From: JASJBU01 sp963790775
GTDB lineage: Bacteria > Pseudomonadota > Gammaproteobacteria > Chromatiales > Chromatiaceae
DNA: 64,000 nt
NCBI GenBank assembly: GCA_963790775.1
Contig: CAWBPR010000013.1
Location: forward strand, 62,001-126,000
Direction of reading: 5' to 3'
The first letter of the stretch is position 1. Every line of letters begins with the position of its first letter. Positions 19,173-27,813 of the stretch are shown in pieces. The notes under the pieces were generated by a model. That model made no database searches. It was not told where the DNA came from and saw nothing but the letters and a program-made list of their open reading frames with translations. A program made the position numbers and the translations under genes.

Positions 19173-20009
19173 TCAGTTGGCAGCAACCGGGAGTTCCTCA
19201 TAGATCAGTTCTTCGACGGTATCATAGATCTTTTCTGCCGCCCAGGATGCGCCCCAGGCACCGCCAATGGCGCCGACGATACAGCCGCCAACTCCTCCAA
19301 CTGCAGTACCACCCCCGGGTTCCAGGACGGTTCCGCCTGCAGCCCCGATGCCACCGATGACTTTACAACCCGCCCAGGCGCCACCCCAGCCGGCAGCGAC
19401 TATGGTTACTTGTCTGACCTTATTCTTGGCGACGACAATGGAATACGCGTCTGCTGCAATACCGGCGACGATGAGAATCTTGCCGCCATAACGTAAATAC
19501 TTTGCGCCCTGATAGAGGGGCTTGCCTCCCTTTCCAGCGGGTTGATGGTCTGGGATACCGAATTTTGCATGGGTTCCTTTCTGGTTCCAGTGGTAATCAA
19601 TCTTCCCCGTGGTTTTGTTATAGCCGTAGTCCAGCCGCAAATGTTTCCTGCCAGTACTGTCCTGGATGAAGAGCGTTGAAGTCGAGCCGGAGGCGGGTAC
19701 AAAACCGCGGGGTTTCAGTTCAACGAAGAGGCCTTTTGACCCCGGCACCGGAATTCTGACAACCGAAGACAGGCCGCCAACGAAAGGTAATGAACCATGC
19801 GAATATGACTCAGCGAGGTCATCAGGAGTGCCTTCAGTCAGGCTGTTCATCTTCGCCGGGAGCATGCAGGCCAATTCCGCTCCATCAGATGATCCCATGG
19901 GACCGGGGGTGGTTCCTGCAAAAGAAGTTTTGTTGGGATCTCCCTGATCGTTCAGGCCCATTGGCCCGGGGGATCTGGCAGGACAAATCAATTCGTCAGC
20001 ATCGGACAT
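19173..20009 (-). CDS. Glycine-zipper protein, possible membrane-acting effector
   Basis: 278 residues. The N-terminal part has two copies of a GPMG motif (SPGPMGLNDQGDPN and TPGPMGSSDGAE) but no Sec signal. The middle region (DYGYNKTTGKIDYHWNQKG, FGIPDH) resembles C-terminal modules I associate with polymorphic toxins; that recollection is from motif shape, not a search. Residues about 195-265 are a run of Gly/Ala pairs (AAGWGGAWAGCKVIGGIGAA, GGVGGCIVGAIGGAWGA), a glycine-zipper suited to inserting in membranes. An antibacterial effector is a reasonable hypothesis; no Rhs, VgrG or secretion genes are nearby. Confidence 0.68.
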   Translation of the reverse strand: MSDADELICPARSPGPMGLNDQGDPNKTSFAGTTPGPMGSSDGAELACMLPAKMNSLTEGTPDDLAESYSHGSLPFVGGLSSVVRIPVPGSKGLFVELKPRGFVPASGSTSTLFIQDSTGRKHLRLDYGYNKTTGKIDYHWNQKGTHAKFGIPDHQPAGKGGKPLYQGAKYLRYGGKILIVAGIAADAYSIVVAKNKVRQVTIVAAGWGGAWAGCKVIGGIGAAGGTVLEPGGGTAVGGVGGCIVGAIGGAWGASWAAEKIYDTVEELIYEELPVAAN

Positions 20010-20424
20010 AGGTAGGCATGCTCTTGTTGGTCTGGTTTTTTCTGAGTTGACGCATGAAGAGAAAGTCTAGCAGAGAAGTCTTATTTGGTAGCGGATAGAA
20101 GCGGTCAGCATGAAGTGGGAATCCCCCTGACCAGGTTGCAAATAGATGATGTTGGAGGCAGGCCGTTAGGCTATTTGAGTTTTTTTGGCTGTCTACAGGC
20201 AGCAGGCCAGATATTCAATCAGCTGCTTTCCCTTATTTACCCTTAAATAAAGGGTAATAAATATTTTTAAGCTGTAATATCAGCAATCTGATATTGGTTT
20301 TTTTAATTAATGAGTAGTTAAATAGCTCAAATACTGGCTTTATATAAAAATTATTCACCGCACCGGTATCTTGACTGGGGTTAGTGGAAACTGATCTAAC
20401 GCAGGGAAAAGGGAGATAGGGATT
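20010..20424. other. Divergent intergenic region, AT-rich
   Basis: 415 bases between the divergent glycine-zipper and GGDEF genes. The right half (20220-20350) is strongly AT-rich with the dyad at 20237-20257. No gene seen. Confidence 0.5.
20237..20257. promoter_or_regulatory. Candidate operator dyad in divergent promoter region
   Basis: Inverted repeat TTACCCTT-AAATA-AAGGGTAA in AT-rich sequence, 167 bases upstream of the GGDEF start. Placed where a repressor for either divergent gene could act. A small RNA hairpin is the alternative. Confidence 0.4.
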
Positions 20425-22005
20425 TTGAAGTCGAGCGAGTCAAGCCTCCTGGAAAAACGCCGCAACATCACGGATGCGGACAGACGCCAACTCACATTTG
20501 TCTTCACCGCCGGTTGGGCAGTATTGACCATTATCCTGTTCAGTCTGGTGGTTGTGATGGATTACCGCCGTTTCGAGAGTGATTTTTACGAGATCTCGCA
20601 ACGCATCAAAGACAGTCTGGATGCCCGCATCGCCAAAAATGAAGCTGTCTTGGAAGGCTTTGCCTCATTTCTCGCCGGCATTGATCACTACGATAAAGCT
20701 AAGATTACCGAATATGCCAGAAGGATTAATCAGAGATTTCCACACGTCTTCATGCTGGAAGTCGCCACTCAGGTTGCTTTCAGTGAGTTGGAGCGGCTGG
20801 TAGAACGACAACGGCAAATAGGCTACCCGGATTTTCAAATCAGATCGTTTGACTACCGGGGATCGCGTAAGTGGCAAAATGTGCCTGAGGCGGAATACTA
20901 CTATCCGATCACCTTTATCTATCCCTTGGCGGCGGAGTCACGTCCTGTGCTTGGGCTTGATCTTGGCTCACACCAGAATATGCACCTCCCATTGCAGAGA
21001 GCGCTTGATACTGGCAGCTATCAGACCAGCCTGCCTTTTAAATTGGTGGAGGGATATGATGCCTATGTGATGTTCATGCCGGTACAACAAACCGTCAATC
21101 AACAGAAGGATAATCCTGATGATTTAAATCAAAAGCAGCCATTGCAAATCGTCCTCGTCGTCCTGCTGCAAAAACAGTTGCTGATGAAAATTGAGCGGAT
21201 ACTTCCGGAATCAATGGGAGCACTGATCTATCACAGCGACAAGGCTGCTGATGACCCACTGGGTTGGTTATTTAATAAACCTGTTTCTGGATATAACCTG
21301 CTACCCGGCCTCGAGAAACAGTATGAGCTGGAGCCTGAGCGTGAAGGTTTCATGCTGCGGCTGGAACAGGTTTTTGGATTGAATGCAGTTTCTGTCGATG
21401 TGCTTGCCTGTGCTGCGATTGCCTCGGCGTTTATTTTCTTTTTCAGCAGACACTTTATTCTGGTTCGTTATCAGCGTGATATGGATCGTTCCAAAAAAGA
21501 GGCGCGCCTGGAACTCCTTGCCAGTTATGATCCATTGACCAAGCTTCCAAATAAAAACCGGTTTCAGGAGTGGCTTGAGAACGGCTTGGAAAGCATCGAA
21601 GGTGATGTTGCGCTTACCGCTGTGTTGATGGATCTGGAGAATCTTAAAACGGTTAACGAACAATTTGGCCATGCTGCCGGGGATTATGTGTTGCAAAAGA
21701 TTGCCGAAAGGATACAGCAATCACTGGATGAAGATGATCTGGTGGCGCGAATTGGAGGTAACGAATTTCTTGCAGTACTCACGCAGGTTAATGCGGATGA
21801 GCAGGTCAGTGAGATGGTTGAGAAACTGACCCGGCGCATACAGGCGCCCATCAATTACGGCGAAGTCGCAATTTTCGTCAAGGTGGATATCGGTGTTGCA
21901 TTCTACCCGGAAGGCGCAAGTGAACCGGATCAACTTATTCAGTTGGCGGACAAAGTAATGTGTCAAGCCAAGCGCAGGCATGAAAGACGAAACTGGGAGA
22001 GTTGA
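20425..22005 (+). CDS. CHASE-GGDEF membrane protein with degenerate GGNEF site
   Basis: 526 residues from a TTG codon preceded by GGGAGATAGGG. One membrane helix at about 30-47, a periplasmic CHASE sensor domain at about 50-300 (YYPITFIYPL, PVLGLDLGSH), a second helix near 310-335 and a GGDEF domain at 355-520. The signature reads GGNEF at 444-448: the third acidic residue, which is catalytic in diguanylate cyclases, is Asn. No RxxD inhibitory site stands five residues before it and no EAL domain follows. It may be a c-di-GMP-blind regulator or an inactive cyclase that signals by dimerisation. Confidence 0.88.
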   Translation: MKSSESSLLEKRRNITDADRRQLTFVFTAGWAVLTIILFSLVVVMDYRRFESDFYEISQRIKDSLDARIAKNEAVLEGFASFLAGIDHYDKAKITEYARRINQRFPHVFMLEVATQVAFSELERLVERQRQIGYPDFQIRSFDYRGSRKWQNVPEAEYYYPITFIYPLAAESRPVLGLDLGSHQNMHLPLQRALDTGSYQTSLPFKLVEGYDAYVMFMPVQQTVNQQKDNPDDLNQKQPLQIVLVVLLQKQLLMKIERILPESMGALIYHSDKAADDPLGWLFNKPVSGYNLLPGLEKQYELEPEREGFMLRLEQVFGLNAVSVDVLACAAIASAFIFFFSRHFILVRYQRDMDRSKKEARLELLASYDPLTKLPNKNRFQEWLENGLESIEGDVALTAVLMDLENLKTVNEQFGHAAGDYVLQKIAERIQQSLDEDDLVARIGGNEFLAVLTQVNADEQVSEMVEKLTRRIQAPINYGEVAIFVKVDIGVAFYPEGASEPDQLIQLADKVMCQAKRRHERRNWES

Positions 22006-22040
22006 TTATCATTGAAAAGCAGAGACTGCCTTGCAGGAAT

Positions 22041-22074
22041 ATGAGGCGCCTTCTCCCTGGAGAAGGCGCCTCAT
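22041..22074. terminator. Hairpin between convergent GGDEF and MtrB genes
   Basis: Perfect 16-base-pair stem ATGAGGCGCCTTCTCC / GGAGAAGGCGCCTCAT with a two-base loop, in the 119-base gap between convergent genes. There is no T-run on either side, but position and strength suggest a shared terminator or mRNA end stabiliser. Confidence 0.6.
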
Positions 22075-22124
22075 GCATTGTGGAAGCGCTGTCTGACTGA
22101 AGCATTATGTGTTAACTAAGCTTT

Positions 22125-24452
22125 TCAGAACCGCACATTCACTGACAGTCCAACTACGTGCTGCGTATAGTCGAGTGCGTCCTCACCCAGAAACAGGTAC
22201 TGTGAAATGGTGTCATTTTCCAGGGGTAAGTAGTTATCGACCGTGCCGTCCACTGCCCAGTCTTGCGTGCTGTAGTGCTCGTACCAGTAGCTGAGTTTGT
22301 AGGCGATGTTGTCGCTGTATTGATAGCGGGTCCAGAGTTCTACACTGTTCTTATCCGTTTTTACATCGGAAAACTCCTCAATTGGATCAATCGGCACGAA
22401 ATCACCAAGAAGTACACCCGTGACCATATCAATAGGGGCTTGTGTGCCGGTCATTTCAATGTTTCCAACGCTTCTGGTATAGACCCAGTCTACTCCGGCA
22501 TCCCATTTATTGGCCAGTTTATCGATGCTGAAACCCAGCCCGAAGCTGCTGCTTCTGTCCTTCAGGTCCGCCTCCCATCTGTCGTAGGTGCCTTTCTCGA
22601 TTTCTTTGTTCTCGTTGGCATTATTGGATGTGAACTCTTCGTAGTTGTAGAAGGCATGGGCATTGATGTTATCGGTGATCCGATAGTTTAAATTCGCCAA
22701 TCCTGATTTCTGTTTCGATTCCGTGAGTCCGATCTCTGATTCGGTGTAGTCGTCCTTCAGATATTCCGCAGTCAGGCCAAGGTTCAAGCGGTAAGTCGGC
22801 ATGTAGTTGATGGATGCCCCCACTTTGTCCCTGTCGAGGTCCGCCAGATAGGCTACGCGCAGGTCCGGATGCTCATGGGCCCGGGTATAGTAGGTGCTGC
22901 CTTTGCGTGTACCTGTCTCACCATACAGATCCAGGTTCAGTTGCGAAACCGGTTTGATCTTAAACTTGGCCGATACCTTATGCTCCCGTGTCGTCTTGAC
23001 CTGGTCATCGATGTGGTCACGATGTGCATGGTTGTACTGGTAACCACCGCGCAGGCTCATTTTTGAGCTGAAGCGGTAATTGGCAGTCAGATCGACCTTT
23101 TGTTTCCGGTAACTGAGCGGATCATTGGTTCGAGGGTTTATCGGTGGCTCGGCTTCATCCTTTGCGTCACCCAACACGCCGTCGGCCAGCGTGTAGTAGT
23201 AGTCATTACTGGAGGTCTTGTTGTCCCGCTCATCATAGTTATACAGGGCACTGAGCCGCAGTTGCCGCGTGGGGCGGGTACTCAGCTTCAATTGTCCCCG
23301 GTAGAGCCAGACTTCACCGTCCAACGACCTCTGCGGCAGGGCGTCTAATGAGTTATCCACTTGATCAATATTGGTATCGCCGATGTCCGTGTCCCGCACA
23401 CTGTAGGGCAAAAACGTATCATCCTGGGTCAACAGGGAGGCGGATGCCAGGGCAGAGAGGCGGGTGGTCGGTGTGAACATGTGGCCCATTACGGCGGAGA
23501 ACTGGTGCATCTGGTTGTCCGGCTCCAGGGAGATACGGCCGGGTCTCAGATGTTCGCCGTATGGATCGTAATTGGGTACGGGGTCGGTCCAGCTCAGGGA
23601 TTTATTGTTGTTGTAGAACAGGGAGCCTTTATAGGAGAACTCGAGCTGGGTCTGCTTGCCGTGGTAGGTCAGAGCCGCATCGATTTTGTCGGTTTCGTAG
23701 TCGATGGGTTCGGGCAGCAGGGCGCCGTTGGTCCACTTGAAGATGTTATCTATCGAAGAGGACCCCATGGCGGCGCCTATCCAGTCGGTGCCCTGCAGGG
23801 TCTCATGGGACATGCTGCCGCTGAACTGCCAACGGCTCTTCAAGTGCAGTTTGGCGCCTATCCCGACACGCTCACGTTCGGTCTCCTGATCGAACGGCAA
23901 CAAATGGGCCTCGAGGAGTTCATCGAGCCTGGCGTCGAGCAATGGAGCGTAGAACTTAGTAACATAACTACTTAACTGTTGATCGGTTGGGTTGACCGGA
24001 ATTGGAGCAGGGGCAAGGGGAAAATCATAACCCTCGGGCAGCAACAGATTCGTACTGCCCGGGTTGATAAAAGGCGTGGTTGCCGTATCGTTTTCGTAAT
24101 CGGGCGTCTTGTCATACTCGAGAAAAAACTGCTGGCTACCCTGGGTGCCGGCGTCGAATCTCAGATAACGGGAGTCCAATCCCAGATTCGTGCCGCGCAG
24201 TTTCCAGAAGTCGGCATCCTCGTTATAGCTCTGGGCCTTGATGTTGCCGATGAAATAGGCCCCATCATCGGTCATACCGTTGTAACGGCCGAAGCGATAG
24301 GAATCATTTTCGATGTATCCCAGACCTAGCTCCACCTCATTGACGGAAGATTCGGCCTGGACCCCGGTGGCTTCCGCTGCATGGATCGCTCCTGGTGTCA
24401 GGATCAAGGAGATCAGTGTGGCAAGCAGCGTTTTTGTGTTTTTCTTCGACAT
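22125..24452 (-). CDS. mtrB: MtrB/PioB family outer-membrane porin for a decaheme cytochrome
   Basis: 775 residues with a Sec signal peptide (TLLATLISLILTPGAIHAAE). The rest alternates aromatic-rich amphipathic strands, ends in Phe (VNVRF) and matches the MtrB/PioB decaheme-associated porins in length and pattern (VELGLGYIENDSYRFGRYNG, DARL, YKLSYWYEHY). In Shewanella and iron-oxidising bacteria these barrels sheath a periplasmic decaheme cytochrome and carry electrons through the outer membrane. The N-terminal CxxC pair of Shewanella MtrB is absent. It starts 15 bases after the decaheme gene, clearly in one operon. Confidence 0.93.
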   Translation of the reverse strand: MSKKNTKTLLATLISLILTPGAIHAAEATGVQAESSVNEVELGLGYIENDSYRFGRYNGMTDDGAYFIGNIKAQSYNEDADFWKLRGTNLGLDSRYLRFDAGTQGSQQFFLEYDKTPDYENDTATTPFINPGSTNLLLPEGYDFPLAPAPIPVNPTDQQLSSYVTKFYAPLLDARLDELLEAHLLPFDQETERERVGIGAKLHLKSRWQFSGSMSHETLQGTDWIGAAMGSSSIDNIFKWTNGALLPEPIDYETDKIDAALTYHGKQTQLEFSYKGSLFYNNNKSLSWTDPVPNYDPYGEHLRPGRISLEPDNQMHQFSAVMGHMFTPTTRLSALASASLLTQDDTFLPYSVRDTDIGDTNIDQVDNSLDALPQRSLDGEVWLYRGQLKLSTRPTRQLRLSALYNYDERDNKTSSNDYYYTLADGVLGDAKDEAEPPINPRTNDPLSYRKQKVDLTANYRFSSKMSLRGGYQYNHAHRDHIDDQVKTTREHKVSAKFKIKPVSQLNLDLYGETGTRKGSTYYTRAHEHPDLRVAYLADLDRDKVGASINYMPTYRLNLGLTAEYLKDDYTESEIGLTESKQKSGLANLNYRITDNINAHAFYNYEEFTSNNANENKEIEKGTYDRWEADLKDRSSSFGLGFSIDKLANKWDAGVDWVYTRSVGNIEMTGTQAPIDMVTGVLLGDFVPIDPIEEFSDVKTDKNSVELWTRYQYSDNIAYKLSYWYEHYSTQDWAVDGTVDNYLPLENDTISQYLFLGEDALDYTQHVVGLSVNVRF

Positions 24453-24467
24453 TGTTCTTTCTCCTTA

Positions 24468-25448
24468 TCAACGCAGCAGGTTGGGGCCGGACGGATGGTT
24501 AGAGCCGTGCACCTTGTGGCAGTTGGCGCAATTACGGCCTAGAAAACTGCGCCCACGTTTGGGGTCCTGGTCCCAGGCATCATAGAAGGTCCGTATGTGG
24601 CCGGTGCCGTCCGGGCCGATCTGTGCATGGCACTGCTGGCAGAGTTGAGTGCCCTGTTTGGTGAGAAGGAAGTTATGCATTGAGCCATGACTGCGGTGAC
24701 ACAGACTGCAGTCTTCGGTTACCGGGTAGTGCTCCCACAAATAGGGTCCGCGCTTCTCTGCATGGCATTCGTAACAGTTGTCGTTAAGACTCAATTGATT
24801 GAGCATGGCCGGGCCGTTCGAGCCGTGGGAGTTGTGGCAGTCACTGCAGACTACTTTGCCTTCACGGATTGCGTGGGTGGATTTCTGATAGGTCTGTGCC
24901 CTGATGTCGTTATGGCAGGTGTAACAGACCTCCGCTTCGGTGGCCCGGTCCATGACCTTGCTGGGTTTGTGCATGGTGTGGCAGCCGGTGCAGGGGACCT
25001 CTTCAATCTCATGCAGGCTGTCGTGCCACTGCATCATCGAGCCACCTTGGTGACATTCCATGCATACGGTGTTTTGCGCTTCCACGGGCGACGCCTTTGC
25101 TCCGGCGTACGAGATCAAACCGCTCTCAATCGTTGCCGGGTCTTTATCACCGGCCGCCGCATAGAGGATGATATGCTTCTCGCCCGGCCCATGGCAGGAC
25201 TCACAGCCGTTCATGGCAAAGGGTGTCCTTGCATCGGCCGCCTGACCGTGGGATTCCCGGATGATTTGATCATGTTGACTGGCGTGACATTGCTGACAAG
25301 CCTGGACCCCGACATATTTGCCGCCGGCTTCGATCAAAGCCTCCATGCTGTTTGGATTATCGGGAGCCCCAGCCGTGGTTGTCGCTGAATGAAGCAGCAG
25401 GAGCAGTGTAAAGAGCAGATAGGTATGGACGCGCTGTGAGGAACGCAT
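24468..25448 (-). CDS. dmsE: DmsE/MtrA family decaheme c-type cytochrome
   Basis: 326 residues with a Sec signal peptide. Ten CxxCH motifs: CQQCH, CESCH, CMECH, CTGCH, CYTCH, CSDCH, CYECH, CSLCH, CQQCH, CANCH. Length, motif spacing and text such as EEVPCTGCHTMHKPS, GLPCxNCH-like spacing and NCHKVHGSNHPSG fit MtrA/DmsE/PioA. It relays electrons across the periplasm into the adjacent MtrB-type porin. Ribosome-binding site AAGGAAGGGG before the ATG. No third, outer-surface MtrC/OmcA cytochrome is adjacent; the PKD cytochrome 12 kb away could serve, by inference. Direction (metal reduction, iron oxidation or extracellular DMSO reduction) cannot be read from sequence. Confidence 0.95.
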   Translation of the reverse strand: MRSSQRVHTYLLFTLLLLLHSATTTAGAPDNPNSMEALIEAGGKYVGVQACQQCHASQHDQIIRESHGQAADARTPFAMNGCESCHGPGEKHIILYAAAGDKDPATIESGLISYAGAKASPVEAQNTVCMECHQGGSMMQWHDSLHEIEEVPCTGCHTMHKPSKVMDRATEAEVCYTCHNDIRAQTYQKSTHAIREGKVVCSDCHNSHGSNGPAMLNQLSLNDNCYECHAEKRGPYLWEHYPVTEDCSLCHRSHGSMHNFLLTKQGTQLCQQCHAQIGPDGTGHIRTFYDAWDQDPKRGRSFLGRNCANCHKVHGSNHPSGPNLLR

Positions 25449-25973
25449 GTGTAGTCCCCTTCCTTAATTTCTGTTATTTTTCAAGAATCCTGGTGAAGCG
25501 AGGCACCAAGAAGGTTAGTTATTTTCATTCCAAAACGTTGTTCGGTTAAGGTGCAATGAAGTGCAGTGAACCGAAAAATTATTGGCGCCTTCAGCTTGAT
25601 GTTTACAAAAAAAACGCTGGGTTCTAATGAGGAGAATCCTGGTTTTTTCAATCGCTTCTAAACGTCAGTTTTTATCTTGCTAGTAGTTATCTTCCCGCCT
25701 GTTGAGCATTAGTAATGAAATCCAAACGGCATGTCAAATTTCCATTAAAAATAAACATTAAGTTTAGGGAAATCCCTTATAACTTACTGTTTAAAATAGG
25801 GAAAATATCAGGAAATTGCTCAATGGCCGGTTTGTCAAAATTGCTGTTCGGTCAATCGATGCTGGGACAAGGCTGACTTTATCTGAATGGGTTTTGCAGT
25901 CCTTGAATCCTGGCTGAGCAGACCGATTGCAAAGCGGTTTTAAAGCGGAGATTGAGCGAGGTGATTTATATTT
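25449..25973. other. 525-base region upstream of the electron-conduit operon
   Basis: Non-coding as far as I can see, AT-rich in 25590-25830, and likely to hold the promoter of the decaheme-mtrB operon. Contains the dyad at 25541-25575. No FNR consensus or sigma-54 promoter was found by eye. Confidence 0.5.
25541..25575. promoter_or_regulatory. Candidate regulator site upstream of decaheme cytochrome
   Basis: Perfect seven-base arms TTCGGTT / AACCGAA 21 bases apart, enclosing two TGCA words (GGTGCAATG, AGTGCAGTG). It lies 93 bases upstream of the cytochrome start. Regulator unknown. Confidence 0.4.
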
Positions 25974-26964
25974 TCAGGGTGTTGATGGATCAGTTCGGTG
26001 TATGAAAAGTTCTGACAATCTTTGCCTGAACGAGGGAAGTTGATTGGCCTGTGTTTCAAGCAATATCCCTTTCTCCTGCAGCACGTCGATCAATTTGTAC
26101 GGGATGGTGCGGCTGTCCCCGACAATCTCCGCATGGCCGGAGCGAATGATAAGTCGATCTGTCTCCGGGTCTGCGGTTTGCCCTGGCAGGATCTGCTCCT
26201 TCAGGCTGAAGACAAAATCATCCTTCTGACAATATTCATCCTTCCAGGTCCTGCAACTCTCCCTTTCATCGGTAGCGATCAGCAGATGTTCTCGTCACCC
26301 CCGGATTGAGGGCTCCAGGGAAACGCATGAAATCAGAGGCGTGGGTGATCTCGTACCACTTATCCCCGCTGATGGCCATGCAGATGGGTATCACAAGCCC
26401 CAGACTGAGGACGCGGGCTGTCGTCGATGCACAATGATCGGCAGCTGAGATACCGGAGAAGGGTGCGGAAATGGTAAGGAGGCGCTGTTGACTGGCAGTT
26501 AATGCCGGGGCTGCAAATTCAGTCTCGGTGAGCGCATAGCGCGAGATCAATCCACCCTGACTGTGACCTATGAGTGTGATCGGTTGTTGATCGAGAGCTT
26601 CGGCGAGTCTGTTGAGCGCCCGTCTCAAATCGCGACCGACGCTCTTCAGGCTGTCACGGTCGTCATAGTTGAAGCAGATGGCCTGTTGACCTTGAAAGGC
26701 GAACACCTCAGCCAGTGCGCGGAAACGTCCGGATGAGGCAAAGCAGCCATGCACCAGCACCACCATGGGATCCTGGGCGCTGATCTGTATTCTGCGGTCC
26801 GCCTGATCGGTGCAGGGGCCCAGTCCCGAAATGTCCAGTGTCAGGTCAGGTTGCGGCAGGTTGCGGCTGTCGATTGCTTCAAGCGCCATGTCATCCCGGC
26901 GTGGCTGGGTACAGGCAGCCAGCAGGACCAGAGGTACAATCAGCAATGCAACAATGATGCGCAT
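25974..26964 (-). pseudogene. Lipoprotein alpha/beta hydrolase, frameshifted near 26295
   Basis: The frame from 26964 gives 232 residues: a lipoprotein signal with lipobox LLAAC, an oxyanion region VVLVHGCFASSGR and the nucleophile elbow GHSQGG. It ends abruptly at 26266 with non-family residues. Skipping one base around 26292-26302 opens a further 105 or so residues to a stop at 25974 (HLLIATDERESC, KDDFVFSLKEQ, SGHAEIVGDS), a sensible hydrolase C-terminus that includes the candidate catalytic His of GHAEIVGD. So the gene is about 330 codons with one extra base. Real mutation or sequence error cannot be told apart here. Last gene of the adaptor-RND-SIMPL string. Confidence 0.75.
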
Positions 26965-27057
26965 GAGGTGATCCTTTCCATTTTGCCCGGGCTAGAGTTC
27001 TGTTTTCGGTATACCTTTATCTTCCCCGCGCCATCCGCAGGCAGTACAATCGAATCA

Positions 27058-27771
27058 CTACTGATTGAGCTGCAACTCAATGCTGCCGTTGACATCGACG
27101 CGGATGGTCTGACTGCCGGCTTCCAGACTCGGTGGCGCGACAGACGCCTCCATCGCCATCATGCCGGCGCGCATGCGCAGCGGTTGTACCGGCTGTCCTG
27201 AGGTATTGATATTCATCTCCACCAGGCGGTAGTCCTTGCGGCCCAATTGCTTGGTTACCAGCGCGGCGCGTTTTTCAAATGAACTGATTGCTTCGCCGAT
27301 CAACTGTTCCTCGGCAGCCTCTCTTTGAGCAGGTGAAACATTGTATTGCAGTGACTCCAGCGCCAGGCTCGACTGAAGTTCGCTCAGCAGTTGGCTAAGT
27401 TTCGCAGAGTCCTGGCTCTCGATACGAATGGTCTGACGCACGCGCCAGCCAGTGACACGCTGTTGCTGATAGGTGGGATAGGTCTGGTAGCCCTGGGTCT
27501 GCAGCTTTATGCCATCGACTTTTTTTACCTGGGCAATGGCCTGGGTGATTTTCTGGTTGACCTCATTGGCGAGCCGGGAGAGATCACCGCCTTCCTGCTG
27601 GGCATAGAGCTGAGCCGACAAGGTATCGTTCTCCACCTCCATGGAGGCATTCGCGGAAAGCTGTATCTGGTCGTAGACCTTGGCCTTTTCACCGGCCAGG
27701 AGTGAGGTGGATGCCATCAGGCCTAGACACAACAGAAGGGGTAGACAGAAACGGAATGAAGATTTCAACAT
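27058..27771 (-). CDS. SIMPL (DUF541) domain periplasmic protein
   Basis: 237 residues with a Sec signal peptide. The SIMPL domain covers most of the protein (IQLSANASMEVENDTLSAQLYAQ at the start; ITQAIAQVKKVDGIKLQTQGYQTYPTY in the middle). These proteins are periplasmic or outer-membrane-associated and of uncertain function; some accompany stress or efflux genes. Starts 42 bases after the RND gene ends. Confidence 0.92.
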   Translation of the reverse strand: MLKSSFRFCLPLLLCLGLMASTSLLAGEKAKVYDQIQLSANASMEVENDTLSAQLYAQQEGGDLSRLANEVNQKITQAIAQVKKVDGIKLQTQGYQTYPTYQQQRVTGWRVRQTIRIESQDSAKLSQLLSELQSSLALESLQYNVSPAQREAAEEQLIGEAISSFEKRAALVTKQLGRKDYRLVEMNINTSGQPVQPLRMRAGMMAMEASVAPPSLEAGSQTIRVDVNGSIELQLNQ

Positions 27772-27813
27772 GATTTTGTCCTGTATGGGTTAATCAGAGA
27801 GTCTGTTCATGGA

